Below are positions 34,120 to 44,826 of a stretch of DNA of 64,000 bases, in pieces (position 1 is the stretch's first letter; the number at the start of each line of letters is the position of its first letter). Made by a program: the position numbers and the translations under genes. The notes below the pieces were generated by a model. The model was not told the DNA's origin. It worked only from the letters and a program-made list of their open reading frames with translations, and searched no databases. Origin of the DNA: Papaver somniferum (lineage: Eukaryota > Streptophyta > Magnoliopsida > Ranunculales > Papaveraceae); contig NC_039359.1 in assembly GCF_003573695.1 (NCBI RefSeq), positions 158,676,377-158,740,376 on the forward strand, in the 5' to 3' direction.

Positions 34120-35077
34120 TGTGAACACATAAATCACGAAGCCATCCACGTGTTCACAAACAATACTCTCATACATCCTAGTTCTAGAATTGTACGTTGT
34201 ATGCGTAACCGGGATGATTATATCGATTCATCGACTCAAAGCCTTTGGGCTTGTCATTGTCTAGTCGAATATTATCATAAATAATGTTCATATAAAGAAA
34301 TAAACCAAGAATCAAGTATAAATATAAAGCATATGAAGTTTAACGCTGAATGTAAGGTGATGAAATGTAAATGAGGCAGATTTACGTGGTTCGGCACTAA
34401 GGCCTACATCCACGGGGTTTGGTGTTTCACTATGTACTGAATGGTTACAAAAATAGTCGAATGACTTTAGAATATACATAGGTCTGCGGAAGTAGGAAGA
34501 TTACTCACTCTTCATATTTCTCTCTCCTATATTCTCCTCTAATTGCTCTCCAAAATCCTTTCTCCCTCTCTTAGTGGAGAGGGGTATTTATAGGGATGGA
34601 ACGTGGGTCCCATTTATGAGGTGCCGCTGTAATCTTATCTTCTTGTGCTTTGTGCCTACTACGCAGAGGTCTTCGGCATATGCTGCGGCCTGAGCTTGAA
34701 TACGAAGGGTTATCCTCGCTTCTTCCACGAGCTGATTGACACGTGCATATCTCTTTGGTATTTAATGCGGGTAGATGGATGTCTGCTCGTGTCAGACAAT
34801 TGTCTCTTTGTCTGGTCACATCTGTGTCAGCCAAACTTCCTCTCGGCCGTTGATCTGGGATCTTCCTCAGGATTGGGTGTGTTAACACCCAAGGGGTATT
34901 ATCTGGTGCTCCTCTGAGCCATCATACCTCTGTGGTCCTCTGTCCCTGACCGTCAGATCTGCTGACCGATGGCATCTTCTGATGAGATGCTTGCTATCAT
35001 GTTTTGATGTCTCGCTTCGCATGCCTTCCACGTGTTTCTTTCTGTACACGTGGTGGATGATGAAAGGTATACATACA
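34120..35077 (-). repeat. 5' LTR of the Tat element
   Basis: 958 bp with plus-strand ends TGTGAACACATAAATC and GGTATACATACA, followed by TCCAT. It is nearly identical to 21231-22187. Confidence 0.92.
34583..34593 (-). promoter_or_regulatory. TATA box of the Tat 5' LTR
   Basis: Minus-strand CTATAAATACC, also kept in the 3' LTR at 21694-21704. It should drive gag-pol transcription. Confidence 0.55.
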
Positions 35078-35082
35078 TCCAT

Positions 35083-35672
35083 CAAAAGAATTATGCTCTC
35101 GTCTTAGGTAGCGAAAACCCCATTCCTAATATTTGTTGTCTTTGAAATCTTTATCCAGAGACGAATGTTCATTTATTCCTTGAGTGTCCCTTCTCAATTC
35201 AAATCTCGAATCCTTCCGGGCTTGATGCTGGTAAGTCTATCAATCTTGCTAGTTCGATTTTGGATGTCACTTAGACGTGGTCAACTTCTGGTTTATCAGT
35301 TCGCGGTAAAGAGATCTAGAAGCGCTTACCTCCGATTATTCTTTGGGTTATATGGCTTGACAGAAACGATTGTACTTTCAACATAGAAGAGAGAAAGGTT
35401 CAGGTGTTGTTTAATGGCATTAATATCATGGTCTTTTCGTGGACTTCTTATTCCCCATGTATGTCAGGTATTTTCAGTGGAAATGTTATTGCTAAGTGGC
35501 GGGAATTTTTCTTTCAACCCCCATAATTTGAGTGTATGTTTTTTTGCTTTCTTTCTGACTTTGGTTTAGCATGTGTTGTTTCTTAACTGTCAGTTATCTG
35601 CTTCCTTTTTCTTTTGGGTTTTGTTTTCTATTTTTGATATATTTTTTTCTTTATTGAGCAGAAAAAAAAAAG
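35083..35672 (+). pseudogene. LINE reverse transcriptase C-terminal region, second part, with poly(A)
   Basis: This continues the fragment broken at 21230. ETNVHLFLECPFS (about 35160-35200) is the end of zf-RVT. A further frame codes PIILWVIWLDRNDCTF and KWREFFFQPP before a stop at about 35525. A T-rich 3' end and 11 A residues at 35662-35672 mark the retroposed 3' terminus. The two halves join over the duplicated TCCAT, which shows the LINE was there before the Tat element. Confidence 0.75.
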
Positions 35673-35689
35673 AAATCTTTTGAAGTACG

Positions 35690-35770
35690 TGAGACAAGAA
35701 CCTAAGGGATTTATAGACTATAGCCAGTAAGTGTGTTTTAACCACCCTGGGATTACTTGAATAGAATTAA
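35690..35770 (+). repeat. Unnamed repeat family, copy A, segment 4 (end)
   Basis: GGGATTTATA...CTATAGCCA, AAGTGTGTTTTAACCACCCT and GATTACTTGAATAGAATTAACTAA match 60230-60302 of copy C. After 35770 similarity to copy C is lost. Confidence 0.65.
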
Positions 35771-35984
35771 CTAATTGAGTCAATCGACCGGAGGGCCCGA
35801 AAGACCTGTAGGAAGGGAGACCCTTCTATGGCCATCCTTTTAAAAAATGAAACCTAACATAAAATTTCAATTTCATAAAAGAAAAATTGATTTCCATCCG
35901 GTTCTTCTTTTTTCGTCACTTGACGAAAATAACCCACCTACGTATTTTTGTTTCTCAGTTTCTTCCTCATTTTAGATAAAATCA

Positions 35985-36375
35985 CCGACAGCTCCTCCAC
36001 CACCAGCAACGCCAGAACACAGCCATTACCACCATCGCTTCGAACCCCATCACCTACCACCACCGACACCATTTTACTGCCACATCAAACACCTCCGCCA
36101 TCACATCGCTACCACAACGAGCAACATCTCCACAATCACTACCAGTTCCGCCACCAACTCTAATGAAAGCACCTCATTTCTTTACTTACCACTGTCACAA
36201 TTACCGGCACAACCAGAGCCACCACTCCCAACTGCATCACCGCCACAACACCTTCGCCAAAATCGCCACCACCACCAATAATGTATCCACAAACACCAGC
36301 ATCTCCGCACCAACTCTACCGACAGTAACTAATTTCTTCACCGTCACCACCACCACCGTCACCTACAATTCGTGA
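35985..36375. other. CAC/CCA trinucleotide-rich low-complexity DNA
   Basis: Dense ACC, CAC and CCA triplets give Thr/His/Pro-rich ORFs in several plus-strand frames (35948-36163, 36163-36375), none with a domain. It could be a decayed proline-rich gene fragment or expanded microsatellite-like DNA. I see no reason to call a gene. Flanks at 35771-35984 and 36376-36500 show nothing recognisable. Confidence 0.45.
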
Positions 36376-36500
36376 GCGAAAATTTGATTCCAAAGTAAAT
36401 GAACTAATAATCAGATCAAATCTTGGTACCCTATTGTTTCAAAGAAAAAAAAACCAAAAATTACCCCATAAATGTTAGATTATTACTAGATTTGTGTCTG

Positions 36501-37131
36501 TGCTACGTAGCGGATATTTTTTTCTTTTTAACTTGGTGTGTGCGGGACTTCACCATTCCCGGTGTATTTTTAATTTGGTATGCGTGGAATTTCACCCCGC
36601 CTCGTGACGATGTATATTTGATTTAGTGTGTGCGGAGCTTTGCCATGCCTCGTAGCGATTTGGTGTGGCAGTGCGACTACATTAAATAGGCGAAAAAAAT
36701 ATAAAAAAAATGCGCGTACTTTATTTTATTTTTATTTATTTTTGTATAAAATAATATGGTTTTTTTTCCCTTTTAAGTATTAAATTGGAAAATAAATTCC
36801 TAATATGCTAGGTATTTGACTTCCAAATTGAAATTGGACTTTCATAAAACTTCAAACACGGTAAGTTGATTTTTCCTTTTAGGTTTTTAATTTTTAAACC
36901 AATCATACGTTGTCAAGTGTCCTTACCAAAATTCTTATTTCACAAAACTAAAAAAAGCCTTATTTTGACTAATAGGAAGGGAAGGTTTGCTTAACGGTAA
37001 ACCTGCAAGCTTTTCTTGTCTAGGCCTTTTAAGTCATCGGACATTGGAAATCTTTTTCTTTTAACCAATCTTTTGATTTGTTGTGACGGGGCTTCACGAT
37101 ACTTTTTTTGATTTGGTGAGGCGGGGCAAAG
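36501..37131. repeat. Degenerate 48-60 bp minisatellite, left part
   Basis: Units of the form GGCTTTGCCATGCCTCGTAGCGATG, a T-rich run and GATTTGGTGTG repeat about three times at 36501-36690 and once at 37078-37131. The array continues at 38963-39040 after the solo LTR. The interval 36691-37077 is AT-rich and holds one of two copies of a dispersed 150-bp repeat. Confidence 0.6.
36889..37040 (+). repeat. Dispersed ~150 bp repeat, copy 1
   Basis: AAACCAATCATACGTTGTCAAGTGTC, then CTTATTTTGACTAATAGGAAGG-like sequence and GTCTAGGCCTTTTAAGTC, are matched in the same order and strand at 42246-42390. No terminal structure is obvious. Confidence 0.55.
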
Positions 37132-38962
37132 TGGTGTGGTTAGAAAAGACACACAAAAGACTTGCAAGTATACAAGGCCAAGTTTTAGTATAGAAAATAA
37201 GCAAGGGATCAGTCCACAGGGAGTAGGAGCACAAAAGAAATTATCCTAAGCTATCAATGGGTGCAAAGCACTATGGCAGTGAGCAAGGCAAATCAATAAG
37301 GCAGATGCAAAGATGGGAAAACAGTTAACAAAGCAAAGCAAATGACATGACATTTAAGAACCAAAACATCAAAGCAATATGGCAAAACAGTTAAGAACCA
37401 AGGCTGTAAGCCAAGGGCAGGGAGGAGTTTGTGCACTGATTTCAATGCACAACAGCTACAATTTGCAAGAAAAACTGAACAAGATGGCTAAGAAATTTAA
37501 CTGAGCAGGGAATCAAAACAGGCTTGAAATTATAAGTGACTGTAAAAAGATTTGTGGCTAAGCCAAGGCTTAGAATCCACCTTGTGACCTAATCAAGCAA
37601 TGCAATTCTAGGTTGAGTTGAAGACCTTGAGCATATATTAGAATGGGAGGAAAATCAGTTTGCTCACTGATATGCCCCTAGTATTGACTGTCTTTTGACA
37701 GCACAGTCAATCACAGGCATACCAGAGCACTGATTACTTCCCATTGCTCAAGCAAAACAGGCATCAAGATAACTATCCTAGCAATACATCATTCAACAAT
37801 GCACTAGGCTTCATCTGAGCCTTAGCTAGTGCAGTTTAGCTCATGCTAAGCATGTAAACAACATTAACATTCATCACATATGATAATCTAAACACAATAT
37901 ACAGCATTGAAGATAAATCAAAACAACATACACAATCAACTGTTAACTGCATAAAGAACTGGAATTTGGAATTGCAAAATAAAATTGTTTCAATTCTCTT
38001 CTGGCTAGTCCAGAGAGATGTATCGTCCTCCTTAGATACAACATAATTATACAAATATATACTCCAAAAATCCAAATTAGGTTCCAGCAACTTTCCCCCA
38101 AAAACAGAAATTAGGTAAAATTGATTTACCTAATTTAGATGAGATATTCACTCCAACTCGTCGACCCACTCTCCAATTTCTTCTCCTGGTTCATCTCTTG
38201 CTTCAATTTCTGCTTTAACATCACTTATATCCCCAATTTCTCACCTAGGGTTTCAGTGAGAAGAAAGGTGAGAAATTGGAGAAATTAGTGGTTGATAAAG
38301 AAATAGGACGTGTTGGCAATGATGGGTTTAGGTTTAGGGATGGTTTGGTGGCGTAGGGAGTGGTGGTGGTGAAGGCAGAGCAGGTGGAGAAGGTGGTGGT
38401 GGTCTGCAACAGGCATGGAGGGGGAGAGGTCGATGGAAGAAGGAGAAGGGGGTGTTTGGTAGGGGTATATGGCTCGGATGTTAGGGTGTTGGGCAGTTTC
38501 AGCGAGTGAAGATGTTATGCGATCCGGGCCGTAGGATGTTTCTGAGAATAAATCTGACGGCTGAAATCCGAGACGGGTATGGATTTGGGTTTTAGGATTT
38601 TGGGTTTAGAATATAGGTTTGAGAAATGAGTTTGGGCTTGGAAAATCTTGAGCCAACTTCTTCTTTAAGAACAAATTTCTTCTTAAAGCCCATTTCTACC
38701 CTTTTTGGTCTTCCGCACATCATTCTTCACAGCTTCCTTGCGTAATTCCTCCCGACTTTTCACTATTTTTCTGCTTTTTTCGCTCCGCAACTCATCCAAA
38801 CTTTATTTATTCCCTAAAAATGCAAAAATTAAGTAAGAAAAATATTTATTCTTGAAAACAATGAAAATAAAGAATATGGGATAAAATGTAGAACTTATGC
38901 ATAAAAGATGAGTTAGATGCCAATAAAAAGGGATAAATATATATAATATTTGGCACTCATCA
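37132..38962 (-). mobile_element. Solo LTR of a gypsy-type element
   Basis: 1831 bp between two copies of CAAAG (37127-37131, 38963-38967). Read on the minus strand it begins TGATGAGTGCCAAATATTA and ends ...TAACCACACCA, so it has TG...CA ends. TGATGAGTGCC is a common start of plant gypsy LTRs, and the other end carries a CCTGTGGACTGATCCCTTG block also seen in such LTRs. No internal domain is present, so it is the product of LTR-LTR recombination. The ORF at 37836-38090 is spurious. Confidence 0.8.
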
Positions 38963-39060
38963 CAAAGTCGCGAGGCATTTTTGATTTGGTGGCTTAGCGC
39001 CCCACCATGTAGCGATGCATTTTTCATTTGATGTGGCCCTTCTATTATCTGAATACTTTT
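38963..39060. repeat. Degenerate minisatellite, right part
   Basis: TCGCGAGGCATTTTTGATTTGGTGG and CATGTAGCGATGCATTTTTC continue the array cut at 37131. Joining the flanks over one CAAAG restores the register of the repeat. Confidence 0.55.
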
Positions 39061-39180
39061 TCTTTTGCTTGACCAGCATAGCCAGCGTGGTACCTTCAAG
39101 CCTTCAACCGCGTTGGAGCTTGGACCACATTTTTTTCCAAATAATTTTCACCTTTTATCCTATATAAGTCCATTATTATA

Positions 39181-40490
39181 ACAAAAAATTGGTTAAAAAG
39201 ATCAAAATTAATAATTTTTGGGTGAAAAAGACATCTAGGTTTTGATACTGTTTAAATGGACAAAAATGTTAAAATAGCCAAGATGTAAACAGTTTCATCC
39301 TACCCATTTTCAAATATTCTTCTTATTTTTAATTTACATCAGGATACATCCAGTTTCATCCTACCTATTTTTTAAGTTTAAGCCAGGACGAATTCAGTTT
39401 CATCCTTGTTATTTTTTTTCCATTTCACCCGTAATAATTTTTACTCGTCCATTAGAATCATGTTTTAAAAGTATTTTGGACAAATGACACATTTTCGGAC
39501 ATTACAACGGGATGAAACGAAATCCTATTCTCTGGGACAAACTGATCGTAATATAATCTCATCAAATCAGCTTTATTTTTACTAAATTCAAACATTTCTC
39601 GGAATCTATAGTTCGTATAACTCGTAGTGATCAAGAGACGGGGACTTCATCGGTAGTAGGACCGATAGTGCACGTAGGGCCGTTTATATCGGTAGTAGGA
39701 GTTGTACCGGTAAGGCAGTTCGTATAGGGTGTAGGAGTAGGAGCAATAGTTAGACATTTTGTACCGGTAGCATGAGCAGCAGTAGTAGTAAGACTGTTTG
39801 GTTTGTATCGGAAGTAGGAGTGATCATTTGAGTTCCGGCCATACATTCCTCATAATCTGTTCGGTATTAATATGGGTTTAGAGATATTCGGATTTCGCCT
39901 ATCCCCACATTAATTAAATTTTAATGTAAACGGAGTGTCAAGTTTGTGAGGCTGAATATCAAGGGTGGTTTTGTTCACCAATGAATGGTGAGGTGGGTTT
40001 TCTCACAATTTAACGTGGGGTTCAAATGGGATTCGACTTTAGAAGGGAATATTTGGCAAGTCTATGGTTTCTGTGAATTCATCTCCCACATTAGCGGGTG
40101 CCGGGTGACTTTATTTGCACACATTATGAAAAGGGAGCTTATTTGAAGGAATTAAATTTGGTTTCAATTATCTGAAAATGGGTCACTTGTCCAAATATTT
40201 TTAAATCACGGTTCAAATGGACGAGTAAAAAATAGTTTGGGTGAAATGGTCAAAAAAAAAATAGTAAGGATGAAATTTGATTAATCCTAGCTTAAATTTA
40301 AAAAATATCAAGGATGAAACTGGATACATCTTGTGTAAATTAAAAATAAGAAAAAATATTTGAAAATGGGCACGATGAAACTGGTTACATCCTGCCTATT
40401 TTTACATTTTTGTTCATTTAAAAAGTATCAAAATCTAACTGTACATTCACCCAGGAATTGTTGATTTTGGTCTTCTTAACCAATTTTGTG
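39181..40490. mobile_element. Foldback-type element with ~325 bp terminal inverted repeats
   Basis: 39181-39505 and 40165-40490 are inverted copies. Landmarks such as AAAATTGGTTAA, TTTTGATACT, AGTTTCATCCT, TCAAATATT and TTACTCGTCCATT appear in order on one strand at the left and on the other at the right. Each arm itself contains three AGTTTCATCC words. The ~660 bp core has no transposase. AT-rich flanks ATTATTATA and TCAATTATA are a weak candidate for a 9-base target duplication, which would suit a Mutator-like origin. Confidence 0.75.
39640..39835 (+). repeat. ATCGGTAGTAGGAG-type degenerate repeats in the foldback core
   Basis: Words such as ATCGGTAGTAGGACCG, ATATCGGTAGTAGGAGTTG, TACCGGTAGCATGAG and TATCGGAAGTAGGAG recur about every 45-60 bases. 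The minus-strand ORF at 39631-39846 (Thr/Pro-rich) is a by-product of this composition. Confidence 0.55.
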
Positions 40491-40541
40491 TTCAATTATA
40501 GCTAGAAAAATTGAATTTGATTATATTCAAAATGTTTACAG

Positions 40542-40651
40542 ACAGGTTCGGAGCCAGGGTACAATATGGACGTGCACACCAAGCCGAAATTTCTGTAGAA
40601 ATTGGGTTTTATGTTGCTTTCCACATAGAAGATTTCTGGCTTCGCCCCTGT
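40542..40651. mobile_element. MITE, 110 bp
   Basis: Ends ACAGGTTCGGAGCCAGGG (40542-40559) and CTGGCTTCGCCCCTGT (40636-40651) are imperfect inverted repeats. GGGGCGGAGCCAGG-type termini are widespread in plant hAT-like MITEs. Too short to code. Confidence 0.6.
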
Positions 40652-43205
40652 TTCTGTGACCCGTGAATGATATGGCTAGATTGGCGCCGGATCTCATATC
40701 CCATGCCATGCAGTATATTATCAACAGGGCCGGCCCCATAGGATAATCAGGGAAAGGCCCAGTTTAGCGCAGCAAAGCCCAGGGGCAGCAAAAGCCTGAT
40801 TTTACACTAAGGGGTGTTCTTAGAAATGAAAGAAATTTAGGGACTAACTAATGAACTACAAAAGTATTTGGGGGCATGAGTTTATTTGATATTAATGTTT
40901 GGGGACTTATATCTATGATTTTTCTTTAAACTTGTTAAATATTTTTTAGTTTTTGGCATAAGTTTTTTCTTTTTGCTTTTCTCTTTTGGAGCCTAAAATT
41001 AAAGAAGAAAAGTGTTCTAGATAGCTATTTAAATTTTTTGTATTGTCTTAAATCATTGTTCATTGATGATCAAAAAATGTAACTTAATAACTCCTCTTCA
41101 TTTCGCTCTCTTTCTAATTCTAATACATATTTAAAAAGAGAATAATAAGGGTTTATATTTTGGTCAGAAGATGTTGGTTATTTTTGATCGATCTATTTTA
41201 CCATAATTAATTCAGATTTTTTTTTTTTAATTCTAAAATTCAGAAATCTTTTTAGGACTTATTGGCGCTGTTTACTTAGTTGTTTTTGGTGTTTTTATGA
41301 AACTGTTAAGTGGTAAACTTTTGAAAAATTGAGATTTAGGGTTCTAAAATAAAGAATGATTATCTTTTATTATCAGAGTTGTGTAAAAAAATTTTTTGGG
41401 GGGCATCAAAAAAAAATTATGCTTTAGGGCAAAAAATTCTCAGGAACACCCTGATTATCAACCTTCTCTTGTAGATAGTATCTTCTCTTTTGGGTTCGCT
41501 CCAATGCGAACTGACCCCTTCAATAAGAACATTCATAATAATACTCTCAGTAGAACAATCGTCGCTGCTGTATCAGTCCGTGAGAATCCCGTATAAGATG
41601 ATTCATTAACTTCAAAACCTGATGAGAACAAAAAATATTACAATATCGAGAAATTAGACGATATGAACGGGGAAATTAGATGATATGAACTGTTGTTTTG
41701 TGACAATGGTTGTAGTTGTATTTGGTGATAGAAATCATTTTGTAAGAGTACCAACTTACTCTCGGTGACAGAGTCTCGGTCATTAGTTTTTCCGCATAAT
41801 CTAATTTGTTATTCTCTCCGTGCTCATCATGTTTTCCATCAAGGGATTCATTAATGTGCACCGTTGTAGCTAAGCTTTTACCTCTTGCATGCCATAGTAG
41901 TTTTTTGGTTGTTCCTGCTTAAAAGTTTAAAGTGCTATGGATGTATGTATATGAATGATATGAACTATTCGTACCTTGGATTTAATTTTGGTTTTGAAAA
42001 TTACGCTTTCAAATAGGTTTTCTGTACTTAATCATTAAGCCAACGCTCTAGAATGAATTCCGCCCCTCAATTTTTCAGTGATCCTTAATTTTGTAGTCGT
42101 CTTTTATATTGTGAATTGGAGTTTAAAGAAGGAAAAAAAAAAAAAAGTCTTTAGACTCGCAGCTAGCTGGCAAGGAGAATAAAGGGTGCTTTCCTCTTTC
42201 TTTCCGACAAGGCTTCCCTTTCCTAGTTAAGTTTTTTTTCTTCTTTAAACCAATTATACGTTGTCAAGTGTCGTCGTTACAATGTTCTTTTCACAAAAAA
42301 GATCTATTTTGGCCAATAAGAAACGAGGATTTTATCACCGTTTAACATGGAAACTTTATTTATCTAGGCCCTTAAGTCTTTAGATTCTTATACGTTTATG
42401 AATAACAATCTAATTTTTGATATCTAAATGGAATGAAATCAATCTAAATTTTGGGTTTATTTGCATAGAAAGATGGGAAAGCGAAAGAGAGTAGACAGAG
42501 AGTGGTTACGTATTTACCTGGAAGATAAGAATCTTTTCACGGGGACACACGTGTTTTAGCATACGTGTACTTCATTTTGAAAAGTCAAAATTTCTAGATG
42601 GACTCACTCTAATGCTTTGGGCTTTGATATGTCACCCAACACCCTATTCCCTGCTGAAGTTTGCATACCACTTTCTTTTTTAACTTGGTTTACATTCAAC
42701 TGTGTTGCAAGTTGTTTCATCTAATTTTTCCAATGTTCGAATATTATATTCTCCAATGTTATACATGATCGTGGTAACGATATATCAATTTGAAATCTCC
42801 AATTATACGTAATTTTTTCTATCTATATTTGTTACTTGTCTAAATGAGATCTCATGGCAGGTGAATATCATTTTTATGTCGCTAGAATATTAGAGTTCCA
42901 GGTACAATTTATGTTTTACTCGGTTTCCGATTAGTAAAATTTGGTTTTTTCTGAACATTTATGAACTAAAATAAACTGTTAAGGATAACTTGTTTCAAAC
43001 ACTCATGAACTAAACAACCTGTTAAGAATATTTTTGTTTCAAACATCTTTGCACGAAAAAAAAAAAGCAAATTGGTTACATTTATCTTAGAGGATTACAA
43101 ATTTTCTTTTACGAACCTATTATAGCGGTGTTTCGTTTTCCTTCGGTCGGCCCTCCCCACCGTGGCAGCGGTGTTCTAGTACTATTACTCCTTTATAGAA
43201 CTTCA
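40652..43205. other. AT-rich intergenic DNA without a supported gene
   Basis: I see no coding signal. A GGGCCGGCCCC word at 40729 looks like a hAT terminus but no partner end was found. 42246-42390 is copy 2 of the 150-bp repeat found at 36889. CTATTACTCCTTTA at 43182-43195 matches a word in repeat copy C at 60290-60305 just before its LINE. Confidence 0.5.
42246..42390 (+). repeat. Dispersed ~150 bp repeat, copy 2
   Basis: Matches 36889-37040 in the same orientation: AAACCAATTATACGTTGTCAAGTGTC, a TTTTGGCCAATAAGAAA block and TCTAGGCCCTTAAGTC. Confidence 0.55.
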
Positions 43206-43444
43206 AAACAGAACACAATATCTTGGTGAATATTTTCCACACAGACTTGGTGGATTAGGATTCCTTTTTATACAGATTATTACATTACTCTAAATAGAGT
43301 TTGATTTACAATGAATGAGAATAGGTAATACGGTGATTGAGGCATTGACTAAGGCATGGCAAAGATAATATCTTGCAGCTATAATATAGGAGAATCAACA
43401 ACAATTACTCCATTGATTAAGGATTTGCAGATGTATCCTTAACA
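43206..43444 (-). repeat. 3' LTR of copia element 1
   Basis: On the minus strand it starts TGTTAAGGATAC. The polypurine tract TTGAGAGGGGA (43445-43455) abuts it. Confidence 0.88.
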
Positions 43445-43515
43445 TCCCCTCTCAAGTTGTGCATGAGTTTGACGAATGTTCAACTTGTTGCGCAGAAGAT
43501 TAAAACGTGAAGCAA

Positions 43516-44826
43516 CTAACCCTTTGGAAAAATGTCGGCCAACTGATCCTTTGTAGAGATGAACTTCACTTCTAATTTTTTACGCGCCACCCTTTCCCTT
43601 ACAATGTGGTAGTCTATATCAATATGTTTCATAAGAGCATGAAACACAAGATTAGCAGTTAAGTACGGGGCTCCCAAATTGTCGCACCATAATGACGGAG
43701 GATGAACATGTATGCCCAATTTTTTTAGCAGAGACTGAAGCCACATTAACTCTGACATAGCAATGGATATTCCTCTATATTCAGCTTCAGTACTCGATTT
43801 TGAAACAGTATTTTGCTTCCTTGCACTCCACGATACAAGATTACCTCCAAAGTAGATGGCATATCCACTTGTAGATCGCCCGTCATCCAAACTTCCAGCC
43901 CAGTCTGAGTCAAAATAAGCATGTAGTCGCGTGGCTGATGATTTGTTTAACACTAAGCCATAGTGAATTGTATTCTTTAGATATCTCAAAATCCGTTTCG
44001 CTAACTCCCAATGATCTTCATATGGATCAGTCATGTACTGACAGACTTTATTGACAGCTACAACAACATCTGGACGCGTAAGATGCAGATATTTCAATGC
44101 TCCACAGACACTGCGATAGAGTGTTGGGTCTTCATATCTTTTGGTACCTTGTTTGGTGATTTTGGAATTCATTGCAAGGGGAGTAGTTATTGGTTTTGCT
44201 CCATCCATCTTTGTACGCTTGAGAAGATCTGAGATATACTTATGCTGACTAAGTATTATAGAATTTCCTTATTTGACAACTTCTACTCCTAAGAAGTAAT
44301 TTAATTCACCAAGATCTTTGAAAGCAAACACAGAATTCAGATCATGAATAAGATTTGTAATAAGTGACGGATTGAAACCTGTTATGATAATATCATCGAC
44401 ATAGATAAGCACATATGTAACTCCAGCATTTGATTGTTGTATGAATAAAGAATTATCCGCCACTGATCCCTTGATACCCAAATCAGTAAGATGTGTGCTA
44501 ATCCTTGAATACCAGGTACGTGGTGCTTGCTTTAGACCATATATTGATTTGTTCAACTTGCATACATGATTGGGATAATCTGGATCTATATAGCCAGCAG
44601 GTTGTTTCATAAACACATCTTCTGTCAGTACGCCATGTAAGAAGGCATTTTGAACATCTAATTGACGCATATTCCAGCCATGTGATACTGCAATAGAGAG
44701 AACAAGACCTATAGTGCTTGGATTTATTGCCGGACTGAATGTTTCTGCATAATCAAATCCTTCTCGCTGGTTGAATCCTTTTGCTACTAGCCGTGCTTTT
44801 CGTCTATCTATCTTTCCATCTGGTTT
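43516..44826 (-). pseudogene. RT and RNase H of copia element 1
   Basis: After a stop at about 44824 (in WVFRVK*KPDGK) the frame continues with [16 protein letters not shown] and [40 protein letters not shown] and the catalytic YVDDIIIT (about 44395). A stop at 44270 follows [11 protein letters not shown]. RNase H follows with LHAYFDSDWAG (where the family has DADWAG), SSTEAEYRGIS and HALMKHIDIDYH, ending at a stop at 43518 inside DIFPKG. RT copies RNA to DNA and RNase H removes the RNA. Only the stops prevent translation. Confidence 0.88.

Larger units (their letters stand above)
21231..35077 (-). mobile_element. Tat-lineage Ty3/gypsy retrotransposon with antisense extra gene
   Basis: A complete 13.85 kb element with LTRs 21231-22187 and 34120-35077, and target duplication TCCAT (21226-21230, 35078-35082) inside the LINE. 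On the minus strand it reads PBS, leader, gag, protease, RT, RNase H, a second archaeal-type RNase H, integrase, then a spacer with an antisense gene, a polypurine tract and the 3' LTR. RH plus aRH and an antisense additional ORF are published hallmarks of the Tat/Ogre/Retand group. Each enzyme ORF carries stops or frameshifts, and the integrase has lost a catalytic Asp, so this copy cannot move by itself. Confidence 0.92.

Noticed and set aside
20490..35690. Possible LINE target duplication AGAATCTTTTCAA / AGAAATCTTTTGAA
   Set aside because: The left copy lies inside repeat-family sequence that continues beyond it, so it cannot mark the insertion edge.
35948..36375. Proline/histidine/threonine-rich ORFs
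   Set aside because: All plus-strand frames look alike because of CAC/CCA composition. No signal for a real protein.
40727..41470. Possible hAT element starting with CAGGGCCGGCCCC
   Set aside because: The start looks right, but no matching inverted end or 8-base duplication was found.
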